A DNA stretch of 64,000 nt from Pempheris klunzingeri. Lineage: Eukaryota > Chordata > Actinopteri > Acropomatiformes > Pempheridae. The stretch lies in assembly GCF_042242105.1 (NCBI RefSeq), contig NC_092027.1, positions 5,058,006-5,122,005 of the forward strand, written 5' to 3'. The position numbers and the translations under genes were made by a program. The notes beneath the pieces were generated by a model. The model was not told where the DNA came from. It saw only the letters and a list, made by a program, of their open reading frames with translations, and did no database searches. Below are positions 12,250 to 25,100 of this stretch, piece after piece. The first letter of the stretch is position 1; each line of letters begins with the position of its first letter.

Positions 12250-15153
12250 CATGAAAGTACGCTTGACTCTCTCTGACATGGTACGGTCATGGTTATGCAT
12301 AACAGACTGTCACAGACTGCTAGTGGCATTAATGCTGCAGCAGGTTTGTATTATTGGTCAGTATTTCACTAGTATTTCATTTCATCAGGAACACTTCAAG
12401 GCTCCCGTTTAGCATTTACAAGTAGTGTACAAACATTTGATAAGTCGGGGATAATGCTCGCCATACATTATCCTGCTTATCGCGCTGCTTTGTACCAGAA
12501 ATAAATAATTTGCCATTAAAATATTGATTTGAAAATGATTTTATTGCTTCTGCTATCAGCAGAGTATACTTATTAATATAGTTTTTCATTATCTGTTTGT
12601 ACAGCTGCCTCCACTTTAAATATTTGTTTGTGATAAATCATCTGTTTTTTTTAAAAATACTGCTTATGAATGCTAATTAGGACAAAAAGTAAATTATTGC
12701 AGAATATTACAACAGATTACGATCGGCAAATTATTATAGTGCCTCTTAGGATGATCTCACATGCTTTCTTATTGGATGCTTTTATCACTCAACAAAGATT
12801 AGATTTGACATGTACACCCTGATGCATTGTTTTCAGCTGGTCATTTGATCAATAGCTTGAATTAATATTTTTGAAATACATGCACACATTACATCTTTAC
12901 TATTTCAACACTTCCAGTCAGCAGCATCTTCAGTAGATTCACTCTCTGTGTTGCACTACACTCTTGACGGTTTGCCCTAAAACACACAACTACAAAGTGC
13001 AGCACACACTGTACAAAGCTCAGCACTATAAGTCAGTCATTCTGTAAACAACGGATAAACTGTGGGCTGATGTACTGTATAGCAAACAAAGAGAAAAGCT
13101 TGGATTGTGTAAGACAAGCATTGCCTGGAGCAGCGTATCAATCCATTGTTATCGCCCACATCAGTACGACCACATCTCCTCCACTGTCTAGAGAGACGAC
13201 ATGCGTGCGTGGAGCTGTTGGTCGTCACCTTCAATCACCGGGCTGAAAAGGACTTTTCTATGAATCAGAGACTGTGGAAAAGGAGGTGAAGAAGTGTGAA
13301 TCCTGGACTCTATCAACCAGCTGGAGAAAACTGCTCTGAGCAATTTCTCTGCTCACCTGGTCCAGCAGTGACAATAAAGGCAGCACTGTGGGGACTGGAT
13401 GAGACTGCCACTGACCACAAGTATGTGGACGCAGGTAGCATTACATTTATGTGTGTGTTGACCATCTCATTCCAAACCATGGACATTCAGATGCTGCTAT
13501 AACAGCCTCAGCTCAGCCTCTGAACACTAACATGTTATTGTGTGCTATAGAAAATGTCCCTAAACTGGAACTAAAATGCATCATATACTTCATCAACATG
13601 CTGATTATTCTTTTCAGTGTTTTCTCTCTATATGCCATATATATATTTTTCCCTGCGTTTGTCTGAAGAACAATTTGTGCACCAAACATTACATGGTGCC
13701 AAAGAATGTTCACGAGAGCATAATGTGGCGTTCAGACTATTTCTCCATCCTTGACCAAATCATAAAAGTCGCTGACAACCAAAAGCTTACATATATATAT
13801 ATATATGTGAACAGGGGTGTCTACATACTTTTGTCCATTGAGAGTATTTTCTGTAGTGACACTGAAATTTGTCAATAAGATTAATTTTTTCCTTTTTTGG
13901 TTTTCTTACTCAAGGTTTATTTGTGGTGCTCAAGCTTTGACTTGAAAATATGAAAAGCTATTAATCTTTTAGTGTTTGCACATGTGAGAGGTGGGTGAGA
14001 CAGAGGTCATTTTTGAAAGTTCTCGCTGACGTGGAGAACTGTGTGGTCCTGTTAGAAAAAAGTGTGATTTCAAACACCAGACTGACTTCAAAGGCAAAAT
14101 AGAAAATCATTAATTTACACAATCAAGCAATCGAACGCCCCACCAAGAGAAGGAAGCCAACGCCAGCACACGTTTTAAAGTGTCACATTTTATGGCCATT
14201 CCCAGCTTGTCTGTCTCTGCTGGATCCACAGCGGGACTATACGTCTACGCTGTGATGTGCAGCCGTGAAAAATATATGCTTTAAAGATGCCACACTCCTT
14301 TTTTCTCTGTCAGAAATGTTAAAGCCGCCCTGAGGCGTGTTGCCTTCACTGTCTTCTCCCCCTCCTGAAAGGGCCCCGGCCACTAAATGTACAGCGAGCA
14401 CAGCGTACAGTATTGAATACCTACAGGCATCAGAGTGGTTGATCTTAGTAAACAGAAGAAATGACCTTGAATGGTGAAGCACTGAAGCGTCTTTTAATCA
14501 TAACCGTTGGCAGCCTATAGCCTACATATGCTCCAGCGCTCTGCAGAGACAGAGGAGACCTCTCAGTGCAAGAAGGAGGATTTCCATAAGGGGTTCAGGG
14601 AGCCGAATATCCATATTTCTGCATATCATGGCTCTCATGTCGGGAAAAATTAAGTTTTTTGATGTATATCTTACCCCTCTGTTAAATTTTTGAATGCATG
14701 ACGTGATGGTGAGGTGGATGTTTTTGTTAGTTCCTGAAAAGCTGTCAGTTTGGAGATATTAGCAATTCCCTCAGCGCTGACTGTATAGGATTTGACATGG
14801 TTTTGATTGAATATCAAAGTGGAGTTTTCTTCTGGCTGCATGGTGCTCCTTAGAAAATGGGCCAGTCAGGAAAATGAGTTGCAAAGGAGGAGAATCCCTT
14901 TTTCTGGACTTAAATGTGTTTCTTTGTCGCAGTAATAATGTTTGAATGGATATTATAGCAATAATAATGTTAATCCGTTCTCAGAAGATGCTCCGTTGAT
15001 TAATGAGCCTGTTTTCTATTAAGATCCTTTCTTTTTGGAAATATAGCTTCTATTGAGACCTGTATTTATTTTTTTCTGGGAAATTGGAGGGATGTGGGCA
15101 TAATTATTGCATGTTGTCTTTGAGTATTTTGTGAAATGTGAAATATCAGCTGA

Positions 15154-15360
15154 TTAGCTTAGCTTAGCATTAAGACTTCAAACAGGGGAAACAGCTAGCT
15201 TGGCTCTGTCCAGTGGTAACAAACATCAACACCAGTTTTTATTACTGATTAAATTCACAATATGTTAATTAGAGAGTTTTAAACGTAGCCAGGTTAGCTG
15301 TTTCCAGTCTTCATGCTAAGCTAAGCTAACAAGCTGCTAGCTGTAACTAGCTTCACATTA
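15154..15360. mobile_element. MITE-like teleost repeat with inverted arms
   Basis: The left arm (about 15154-15205) carries TTAGCTTAGCTTAGCAT, then AAGACT, AACAGGGGAAACAGCTAGC and TGGCT. The right arm (about 15286-15330) carries the reverse complement of these in order: AGCCAGGTTAGCTGTTTCC, AGTCTT, then ATGCTAAGCTAAGCTAAC. The arms enclose about 80 bp. This matches a short non-autonomous repeat I know to be common in percomorph fish. No target-site duplication could be fixed with confidence, and no coding part is present. Confidence 0.65.
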
Positions 15361-16384
15361 TTGTAGAGACATAAGAGTGGCATCACTCTTCTCGTCTATC
15401 TTTTGGCAAGAAAGTGAATAAGTGTATTTTCCAAAATGTTGAATTGAATTGAAAGACAAGATTTTGTATTTGTCACCAGAATGTTTTTTTTTTTTTGGCG
15501 GGGTTTGGCCCGTTGTTCCACTGGTGTGTTATTCCGAAACACCGGCAGTCTGAAAAATGTCCAGTATCTCAGAAACAAATGCTCATTGCTCCAAAAATAC
15601 ACACTCTCCTTGGATTTGTCAGTTCAGTTTATGCCAGCCCTGCCCGTGGTGCTGAAGAGTTGGGAGGTTTGTGGTTGACAGGCTATCGCTCTGGCCTCAC
15701 ACCAAACAACATTTCACGCTATTTTACGGTCGCACACAAATTTTTACTGTCAGAATAAAATCATGACAGTTTTAACTCAGTTGCTGCTACATTGCTGTTT
15801 ATTCGATGACAGGCTGTCGGACAAACTGTTTTCGAACTGTTGGAGTTTCAGAAAAATGGACGATGGAAGCAGCACCTTACAGGCACTGCGAGAGGGGCTT
15901 TGAAACTGCATTTAGACCTTGATGTCGTTAAATAAAATTTACAGAATATAGAATTGAACATTTCACTGAATAAATAAACAGATTAAAAAAACAGTACGGT
16001 GGGGAGGGTGGCGTTGGGTGTTTGTTGCCTTGACTTGCTGCCTCGGCTGCAGGGCTCCTGTTCTCCAGCTGACCCCTGAGCTCCCTGAGGAGGGTATATG
16101 CCTGAAAACATACTTTCTCTTAAGTAATCAATAAAGCATAAATCACATTACCGCACTCTCACAAAATCAGCTAATGCCTGTTTTTGCTTTAAAAGGGACT
16201 TCATTAGTGGTTAGTAAATGGTTTACTGGTAATTCATTGATCGGATATATGACGCAAACATTAGGAACATTTTTTGGTTTCCAGGTTGCGAAAAAACTCT
16301 GGTATTTTTCCTCCTACAGCAGAACACTCACTTTGTTTTTTTAGGACTTTAGTTCATTATTCATAAATCTTTTCAATGGACCTC

Positions 16385-16404
16385 TGACCTCTGACCTCTG
16401 ACCT
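16385..16404 (-). promoter_or_regulatory. Triple AGGTCA direct repeat with 1-bp spacing (candidate DR1)
   Basis: TGACCT occurs at 16385-16390, 16392-16397 and 16399-16404. On the minus strand this is AGGTCA-N-AGGTCA-N-AGGTCA, the DR1 arrangement bound by RXR heterodimers, HNF4 and COUP-TF. It lies about 1.5 kb upstream of the tmem74 coding exon. It may equally be a three-unit chance tandem repeat of a 7-mer. Confidence 0.3.
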
Positions 16405-16599
16405 CCTGCAGAAGCACTGCAGGGCACCTGGAACAAAATCAATGTATTAACTATTTACTGACATTTCCAAGATTCAGAGATTTATCGTAAAAGCCCTTAG
16501 AGTTATTATGTTATTATTATATTGGCCACACTGGCAGCGTATGTGCTACACGTGCTCCGCCACACTGAACCCACCTGAAAAATATCAGCAACTATGAGA

Positions 16600-17040
16600 T
16601 GGAGTGCCACAATATTTAGCACCTTGTTTCATGGTTCCCAGAGGATGAATCCTACAGACTTTGGTGATCCCTCTGGTGCCACCATGAGGTTGGCATTTGT
16701 TGTTTTGTGTGAACTTTGTCGTGGAACTTGGTTCAGACATCCACGCCCCCCCCCCCCCCCCCTTAGGATGAATTATAATAACTTTATTGATCGTCTGACT
16801 TTTCATCTGGCGCCATCATCAGGTCAGAAGTTTCATTTTGTCCAGAATTTAAATTTATTACAAATACCTACCGGATTAGTGGCATCCTCATCAGTCTCAG
16901 CTGCACTTTGTGTTTAGGTCTAAGCAGCAGATGTTAACGGTTAACGCTCTAAATGTGTTAAACATTATACCTGTTGATCATCAGCATATTGGGTTAGCAC
17001 CACTAGGTCCAGTAAGCACAGAGCTGCTCACCTCTTCCAG
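16600..17040 (+). mobile_element. Common percomorph dispersed repeat (CCCAGAGGATGAATCC family)
   Basis: The order of phrases matches a very abundant teleost repeat as I remember it: TTCCCAGAGGATGAATCC, ACTTTGGTGATCCCTCT, GCCACCATGAGGTTG, then a C tract, AGGATGAATTATAATAACTTT, GCGCCATCATCAGGTCA and a TTAAACATTATACCTG tail. The repeat contains two related sub-units, both with a GATGAAT...TTTGGTGATC or TTTATTGATC core. A 17-C homopolymer sits at 16746-16762. The open frame across it (16594-16917) is not a gene. A second copy in the opposite orientation lies at 44946-45160. Confidence 0.65.
16746..16762. repeat. Poly(C) homopolymer
   Basis: Seventeen consecutive C residues inside a dispersed repeat. 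Length errors in the assembly are plausible here. Confidence 0.9.
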
Positions 17041-17997
17041 GCTGAATGCAAATTACCCAATCACATTTGCTGGTGGCTTATTAGAAAGTGACTCTGTGTT
17101 AATGATGTTATTAACAAGTGTGGTTTATTACCCTGATAACTTATTTGCATTGAACTGCAGTATTAATGGTTTATCATAAAGTGAGAAAACCAGGACTTCA
17201 CTATTAAATGGCTGGACAATAGATTTCTCATGTGTGGTCTATGAAGCATTTAATAACCATTAATCAAACCATTAGTTGCTGCTCATAACCCCTGTATGCA
17301 GGCTGTCATATGAGAAGGTGGAACCATAATTTGAAATATCTTTACTCACTTGCCCACAGTGCAGCCTGCCGCCTCCTGTCTCTCATCTGATTAGTGTGCA
17401 TGTGCCGGGGAGCACTGAAGTTGGCTGGTAATAAGCTTTATGAGGCGGTCTGCCGGAGCTCAGTCCGTGGGAGGGGTCTGCCAAAGCTTTCCCTCTAATT
17501 GACCAGGGAGCAGACGCAGCCGGGGATGCGAGCAGCCACAGACGGGGACAGAGGTACTCAGCAAACCGCATTTTGTTCCGATTATTGAAACACATTAAGG
17601 CGGAATTAGATTTTATTAGTGTGTGTTTTACAACAGCGACGTGAGAGCTTGCAGAAGCCGGAAAAGGCAAAAGATAAAGAGTTGCAGAGCAGTATGGATG
17701 GTGTCACGGCACTGTATATTTTCAAGGGAATTCAGTCCAGACTTGCTTGGCTGTACTTTAAAATGCTTGCCGGTGCACCCAAGAGAGATGCGTGTAAAAT
17801 TTGCTTGCGCAGATCCTCCACAGACATGAACTGGCTTGCAGCGACAAAGCATGCAACAAAAAAAGAAAAAAGAAAAAAGAAGTCAAAGTCATTTCAGGTA
17901 GTTTAAACATCTTTTTATTTCTGTCTTTGTTTGTGTGTTTTACCGTCAGAGGCGGACGCATGGGCTTGACCAAACGGGAAACCCAGCCCATGTTCAA

Positions 17998-18816
17998 ATG
18001 GCTGATCTGGAACTGTTTCACTTTGCTCAGCCCGATCCCACAGACACCTCCCTGGTTCTGAATAAGCAAAGTGTCAACGACATCAGCTGTAAGGGCGGAA
18101 ATCCACTTCAGCCCTGCGGGGGAGAGGCTTCAGCACCACGGACAGAGAGCCGGGGGGCTGCGCGGCCGGAGGAGGAAACAGAAACATCCTTCACCTGCAA
18201 GCACCGAGGTGATGAAGAGGAGGAGGAGGAGGATGTCCAGCTGATAGGGACAAGTCCACAAACCTGCACACTGAGCCAGAGCTCCTCAAGTGAACTCTAC
18301 GAGGAGGAGGAGGAGGAGGAGGAAGAGGAGGTGGTGGTGGTGGAGGAGGAAGAGGACATCCCGGAACTTTACTTGCTGTCCGACGACGACCTCTCCTCTG
18401 ACGGCTCAGGCAAGTCTGTGGATTACGGCTTCATCATCGCTGTGACCTGCCTGGTGACCGGCATCTCTTTGGTCGCCATATCCTACACTGTCCCCAGGGA
18501 CGTCCGGGTGGACCCGGACAGCGTGTCCGCCCGGGAGATGGAGCGGCTGGAGAGGGAGAAAGCCAGGGTGGGGGCCCATCTGGACCGGTGTGTCATAGCG
18601 GGACTGTGCCTGCTCACCCTCGGGGGCGTGCTGCTCTCCACCCTGCTCATGATCTCCATGTGGAAAGGCGAGATGATGAGGAGGAAAGCCTTTGCCTATT
18701 CCAAACACGCGGCAAAGTTGTACGGCTCGATCAATCTGAGAGGAGGCTGCAGCCCGACTCGGGAATCCTGCTCACATTTGTCAGTGGCTGATGAGGATTT
18801 AGAAGTGCTCAGCTGA
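17998..18816 (+). CDS. tmem74: Transmembrane protein 74, single coding exon
   Basis: The 272-residue product matches the TMEM74 family, a two-pass lysosome/autophagosome membrane protein linked to autophagy. An acidic N-terminal half (glutamate runs at 72-79 and 102-120) leads into the conserved core. SGKSVDYGFI precedes TM1 (about 143-165), then comes VPRDVRVDPDSV, the basic MERLEREKAR stretch, and HLDRCVIAGLCLLTLGG opening TM2 (about 198-221). SMWKGE and SKHAAKLYGS follow. Human TMEM74 has 305 residues, so the variable N-terminal part is shorter. A strong acceptor (long pyrimidine tract and CAG ending at 17949) puts the exon start at 17950, consistent with a non-coding first exon. The first in-frame ATG after it is at 17998; the open frame upstream of 17950 is intronic. 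Codon use is strongly GC-rich compared with the flanks. Confidence 0.93.
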   Translation: MADLELFHFAQPDPTDTSLVLNKQSVNDISCKGGNPLQPCGGEASAPRTESRGAARPEEETETSFTCKHRGDEEEEEEDVQLIGTSPQTCTLSQSSSSELYEEEEEEEEEEVVVVEEEEDIPELYLLSDDDLSSDGSGKSVDYGFIIAVTCLVTGISLVAISYTVPRDVRVDPDSVSAREMERLEREKARVGAHLDRCVIAGLCLLTLGGVLLSTLLMISMWKGEMMRRKAFAYSKHAAKLYGSINLRGGCSPTRESCSHLSVADEDLEVLS

Positions 18817-21800
18817 ATTTATGGGCAGGACAAGCGGAAAAAGACTCAGAGGAGTGCTTAGGAAATCCTACCAGTGCTGCTCTATAATCGGGGATGTAGC
18901 TCGGGTTTAATGTCTTCTTTTTTTCAGCTGAGGCTACGTTTTTAGTTAAGACCTCTTTTAAAGGACAGGTTCCCATTTTCTCTTCCAAGTCTGTCTTGAA
19001 ACAATACTCACGTTCCCTTATGGACACTGACAGAGACTTTGTTTGCTGAAATTGTTCCTTCTGTCCATCCTGAAAGTGGATCATGTGCATGATTGGGGAC
19101 TAAATCAAAAAATCTTGCACTCTAAAATTCATCTAAAGCTGACGTGAGGGTTTAGTAGGTGGGTTTGCAGGAGACCAGATCAAAAACAGACACGGGGCTG
19201 CGTTGGTTGAGGGCTTGTTGCTTCAGATACAGAATACTGAAGTACGATCCAGCAGGTCCAGACCGAGGACCAGATGAGTTCAAAGGCTTATCAGGTGCCA
19301 GAACCTTTCACAGAAGTTTTTAATACTACTTTTTTAAAATAATAGACCTATATTACATCTCTGGAAAGTCATCACGGCTGTAATCATTTTATCTTTTATC
19401 GTGCAGATCACAAGGTAACAGTAGAAATGCAGTATTCACATTACAAAGCAATCTACAAGGACTGTGAGCTTACACATATCTGATTGGCCAACGCAGCACC
19501 TTGGCATGACCCTGCTTCAGCAGACTGGTATTATTCAAATGAATGGGAGGAAAAGGAGGCTGAGTTTTTTTTAAATGCAGGGCTAATGTTGGTCTGAATG
19601 CCTGAAATGTCTGAAAGCTTCATATTAACTTCAGATAAACTTTGAAAAGAATAGGAATGGATCTGATCTCAGCCAGTATCCACCAGAGGAGCAATTCCAG
19701 CAACCAATAGCTCATCTTTGTACACATAGTCTTGTATTAAGATTTGAACCGATACACTAATTAGACCATACGTGAGGATGAGCAGGACAAAATTATTAGA
19801 AAAAAATCATTTTGAACAGTAAATATGCTTTGTTTACATTGGTGATGGTGGTTTGCCTTATGACGATCTCTGACTCACCTTTTTGTTTACTACTGCTTCT
19901 AATGATGCTGCTATTTCAGCAAATTCCTGTTTACATGCCGGTGCAGACTTGTGTGTTGAAGGCCTGTGTGCACACAGTAGCTGCGAGGGAAATCAAACCT
20001 GAACCAGGAGTGGTGTCACTGTTACTGCCTTCATTTCTCCACCGCGGCAGAAACAGCACCTTTCCTGAATTGCAGCTAACGAAGCTCTGCAGATCCGGTT
20101 TGCAGAAACAACAACTGCATGAATCCGTGTTGGACTCCAAAGAAATTCTGTTTACTATAATTGTGGCTTGCTGAAGTGATGCTTGTATTAACTCGGATTT
20201 GTCGAAACACAAACAGTAATACCACAGGAGGTGTAATTAGATTTTGTGGTTGAGCACCGACGTCGGGGAGGCTCACTTTACCCCATATACACTTGGGGGT
20301 TTTGACTGCAGATGTTCCAAAGCGTACCCAGAGACACACAGAGAGAGAATAAACAAACCCCTGGGGAAAAGCTCTCCTGGTAATTGGTGTTACTTAATTG
20401 CTCGTGGGAGGCCTGTGAATCAGAGAAAAAAACTTTCTAACTACTGCCTCAATCAAGCTCGCTTCACCCACTTATCAAACACCAAACCGTTCCAGCTGAA
20501 GTATTGGTGTGAAATGTTAGGTTGCATTCGAGGGGGAGGAAGTAATGGATAGCCTGCTCTGACAGAAGATGCTGTGAATGAACAATTGAATCCCCTGCTT
20601 ACGGTGTGCAGAAAGCTGTGCTGTGCAGCCTCTGTAATTGGAAGTGCTTACGGCCAGCGGGATCACATTATCCTCCACATGACCTTCGCTCACTCTCACC
20701 TCGTCAATGTAATTAAATAGGTGGAATCAGCCGACCTCTTAATGATATATTAAGTTGATTTTTAATGCTAATCTGTGCTTATTTAATATCTTGGAATATC
20801 AGTTTATATCTTGAGGAGGGGCGGCGGGGGGGGGTTTCCTTTGCTTGTTTGATGAATTATTTTGTAATGAAGTGTTGAGAATTCCCCACCTCCCTTCAGC
20901 CTGACTCATCTGCTTCAGCTGGTGATTTCTTACAGTTCCCAGATTTACTTTCTCGCCAGCCATCAGAGCACAGCTGTGAGCGTGTCGTATGTGGGATTGG
21001 AGAGGTTGGTATAGCATAGTAAAAACATGGAAGTCAGCCCTCTAAATCAAAAACCTGCAATGCACTCTTCGCCACTGAGGCTGCAGGGATCCCAGCCTCT
21101 GCAGCTCTGGTTCAATACAATAGATTTCTCCTAGTTGACTTTAATTCAAAATTATTCAGTCTTGAGAAAATGAGTCATAAATAAAATGCCACAGGACTGA
21201 CAACAATTTATATAACCTAAACACTTTTGACAAACAAGGATAAAATCAGGTTGCACTATTAAAGCTTAAAAAATGTCTTAGTGAGTACAGACTGTAGGAA
21301 AGAAAAGAAATTAACAATTAACAGTGTAAACTTTCAGGGACATTGTCACTTTGTTTAATTAATATGTGCATATATGGAGAAATAAGAGCTGAGTGTTATT
21401 TATTCAGCTTAGACTGAGTAGGAAACATCTGAGCATGCTAATCTAACTGATGGTATTTGGTCATTAGCGTAACATCTTGTAAGTTGAGGTGTATTGTGGA
21501 TTTCTTTCAGCGGGAAATGTAATCTAATTACTATTAAACAGCTTTTTGATTAAGTGTCCGATCAGATTTGTCAAACGTATTTCCTGTTTTTTTTTCTCTT
21601 GTATATGTGTAGACATACATTTGTCTGGTGCAACTTGTTTCAATGAAGTGATGCTACATTTTCACCTGGCTAGTAAACACTTACATTTTAACTGCAAAGA
21701 ACTGGTGCATCCCACAGGACTGCAGTGGAGGTGGTTCGATCAGGTGTAGAATGAACAGTGGTGTTTTCCTGGTCATGTATGCAAACAATCACATGGGAAA

Positions 21801-22098
21801 AGGAGACTTTCTGCCCCACTTCAAACCAGAAACATTGGCTACACACAAATACAGACTTCTCTCGTGTGAAATAACCAGTATGGGTTTAACTTTAGCAGAC
21901 AATAGCATGTTTATGTGGGGTCCCACTGGGGTAAAAAAGCTGAGGTGTGGAAGAGAAAAGTTAAAGCTGCCTGTTTCCTCCACAGGCACATTATTTAGTG
22001 ATGTAAAGGGGCTGGGACACTGCAGCAGCTTTAATTGGTGTCTGTGATTGTTTTGCCAGGGGACTCCACCAGACACAAAATCAAACCTGTAACAAAAA

Positions 22099-22121
22099 CA
22101 CACACACACACACACACACAC
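22099..22121. repeat. (CA)n microsatellite
   Basis: About eleven CA units, continuing on the right as a CA/CT-rich region to about 22300 with several scattered ACACAC runs. Confidence 0.85.
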
Positions 22122-25100
22122 TCTCTCTCCCACACAAACTGTGAAAGCACTGAACAGATTCCCACGCACACACAAACACACCGTGTTCAGACTTGTGCAC
22201 AAAATGTGTGTCCCTTGCAAAAACACACCCTGACAGACGGACACACACACTCAAACGCTCTCTCAGCTGGCACACACACACATTCATAGTCCCCCCCCCC
22301 CTCTCTCTTCCATGAATGGAGTTAGTCAGAGTAATCATTCAGGGCAGCTGGCAGCAGGAAATGGAATTGGATTGCTGCAGGGGTCACTCGGGGTCAAAAG
22401 CTGGGGTGTGGCTCTGGACACTGGAGACCAGGAAGAAGAAAAGCGTTTGCGGCGGAGCTTTACATCAGCGTCGGGCAGCCACTTATCATCAGCTGTCATA
22501 ACCACTCATCACGCTGAGTGGCAGAGCGCCAACTGCACTGCACACAAATCACAAAACAGTTTTGCATACTTTGTTGAGCTGGTTTAATAAATTAGAACTA
22601 AGATTGTCTCTCCAGGTCTGAAATACCTCTCTTGAACTATTGCCTTAAGTTAATGACTTATTCAATAATGATTTCTCGTTACTCCGATTGTTGCATAGCA
22701 ACGGCAGGCAGACTCAGTCACAGCTTGAAGGAAGAAGGAACCGAGCACAGCTTCATCTAAGAAGGGAGAAAAAAATGGAGTAGAGGAGAAGTAGAGGAAC
22801 AAGTTGGGGAATAAAATCACCATCCACATCATTTATCAGATTTACTCATTCAGCTCAGAGGTTTTAAACCCTAAATCCTGTAAAAACTGGCATCTCCCCC
22901 TTCCAAGCTGTCTTCCAGGAGGTTTTCAGAGCTGAAAGCCATTGAGGCAGGTATACCTGTAGGGTGCAGCCTAACTTTGCCCTCCAGCGGGGAGGAGAAG
23001 AGTCAACCATCTGAAGGTATTCACTGATCGGTTTAAAATCTCAATCATCTTTGTGGAACTTGCTACAACCCTTTTCACTCAGTACAGCACTGAGAGGAGA
23101 TGTAAACTGTGCTGTAGGTGCAGGAATTCACTGATCCTGCTTCAAATTCACATGTAGACCTATTAACTGCCTGTGTCTTCCTTTGTTTGTGGTGATTAAG
23201 TGAACCAGGTCGAGCAGCACCCACATACTTACATCCCCCTTTTTTTTTCTTCATCCTTTTGCCATCGTTGTCCTGGAAGAAATGCAGAAGGGACACCATA
23301 ACCATAGAAACGGGGTCAGCCTGTTGCTACGGAGAAATGCGCGCATGGCACGGTGGCTCAGTGTAAGGGAGTTAAAGATGCTCTTCCTTTGATTTGCCAC
23401 TCTTACGGCAGCCATGGGGTGTGTGGAAACTGACACATTCTCTCCATTATACCCGGTATGAGGAGGCTTTCTGAACTACACTCCTCCGTTGAGTGTCAGG
23501 TGCTGTCACCCGTTCGTGTGTCTCCTGTCAAACGTCGTCCTCTTCAGAAATGTAAGAAAAGACAGAAAATAGTTCCCCTGCAAACCTGCACTCTGTTTAG
23601 ACCAAACATGAAGCTGGAGTGTGGATTGCTGAATAGACTCCTTGCAGTGCTATTTCACTGTGGCACTGCGTTTTCACCTACAGGTTTTTAATGCTTTTAG
23701 ACATACTAGACCTTGGCCAGACCTCTTGAAGAGACAACACTGCCACTCTTCTTCTTCTTCACTCGCATAATTATTGTACTCTTTGTATTTTATTTTGTGT
23801 CATCGACCTCTCTGAGTGTGAGGCAGAAAAACAATAAAAGGCAGCAAAAAAGAAAAAGAGAGTTTCAAAGTAGTTTCTTCACACCACTCACTGAGGATAT
23901 GGAGCCACCAGCAGAAGTCACAATCATTTCTGACTCATTTGCCGCCCTTGGATGTGTATATTGAGCTTGATCTCTCAGACAATGTTTTGTCAGGGTTTTC
24001 TGTATTTAATGTTGTAAAGCAAAACCACCAAACACCTCCCCTAAACTTTTTAGCAACCTGTTTACTTTTGTATCTTAAAGCAGAGCCGAGCGTCTGCTTT
24101 TGGTTCGTTACACTTCCACCAGTGATCCATACTGCCAAATACATGGTGTCCACCTCCAGTGTTTATCACACATCATGATTGTAGAAGGCTCCGTCCAACC
24201 AGAAATGACTGAAACACAAACAAATTCAAAACAAAAATACAAATGCAGAGCAGAATGCCTTTAAGTGTGCAAGAAAACATTTTCCAAACAAAACTTGTAG
24301 TTATTCACCGTGTTATTTTAATAGACATACAGTTAGAATCGAGCTATAATCAATTGGATTTCACCTTTACACCACAGTCATTTACAAAAAATGATCTTAT
24401 CTCCTAATGACAACTGATCTATTTCCATAACTGCTGCAACTGCTGTTTCCAGGGTTAATAAAGAACTTTTACATTAAAATGCACATTTAGACATTAGGCC
24501 ATTAGGTCATCCATTATAGAGAATTAAGCAACACGATTATTCCTGCAATACATACATATATATACTTATGTATACAGGATGGTGACTAATTCAACAATAA
24601 TTCACTGACCTTTGGGGACACAACTTGAGATCGACGGACTATTCATGAGTGAGGAGGAATGTGCAATAAAAAGTATAGAATGTTTTGAACACTGTTGAAA
24701 ATGAATGCTTAAACTGTGACGGAATAAGTGGGATGTTAATGATTAAACCAGGGCCAGTGCTTTTCTAAATTGTGACAGTGAGTTTCTAAATTGTCCAGGC
24801 ATAGTTTAAGCTAGAAAAACACCGATCCATCAAACACAGATGCATCAAGATGGGACATGTGAGCATTCCCGAGCATCTCTCAGAGACAAAAATAATGTTT
24901 CCTCCTCGTCTGTAATTCCACTGAACAGATATTTCAGCACTTTGGGGGGTGGAGTGAAGAGAGGAAGGTAAATTAATCTCGCAGCAGGACAGTTTTGCTT
25001 ACCTTGTCTCTGATTTATGCTGCAATTCATCCTGCGTGCCAGGTTTTCATATCCACACAGATAGCACCTGAACATAAAAGGTTTTCTACGGAATACTAAT

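Larger units (their letters stand above)
4762..17949. other. Intergenic region between divergently transcribed trhr and tmem74
   Basis: About 13 kb between two divergently transcribed genes. The right end of trhr's 5' flank (about 4762-5130) is relatively CG-rich and probably holds its promoter and 5' UTR, but no TATA box or other decisive element was seen. The rest consists of microsatellites, dispersed fish repeats (listed separately) and unique AT-rich sequence. The non-coding first exon of tmem74 must lie somewhere left of 17950 but cannot be placed. All open reading frames here are short, low-complexity or lack family likeness. Confidence 0.6.

Noticed and set aside
16594..16917. 107-residue open frame
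   Set aside because: It lies entirely inside a common fish dispersed repeat and its poly(C) tract.
17935..17997. Upstream extension of the tmem74 open frame
   Set aside because: It begins with GTG inside the intron. The strong splice acceptor ends at 17949 and the first ATG is at 17998.
21789..22250. 153-residue minus-strand open frame
   Set aside because: Much of it is the complement of CA/CT-repeat DNA (VCVCVCV peptide) with no homology.
23340..23365. GGCACGGTGGCTCAGTG phrase, suspected tRNA-derived SINE
   Set aside because: Only this short phrase is present. No A/B box pair or tail could be shown.
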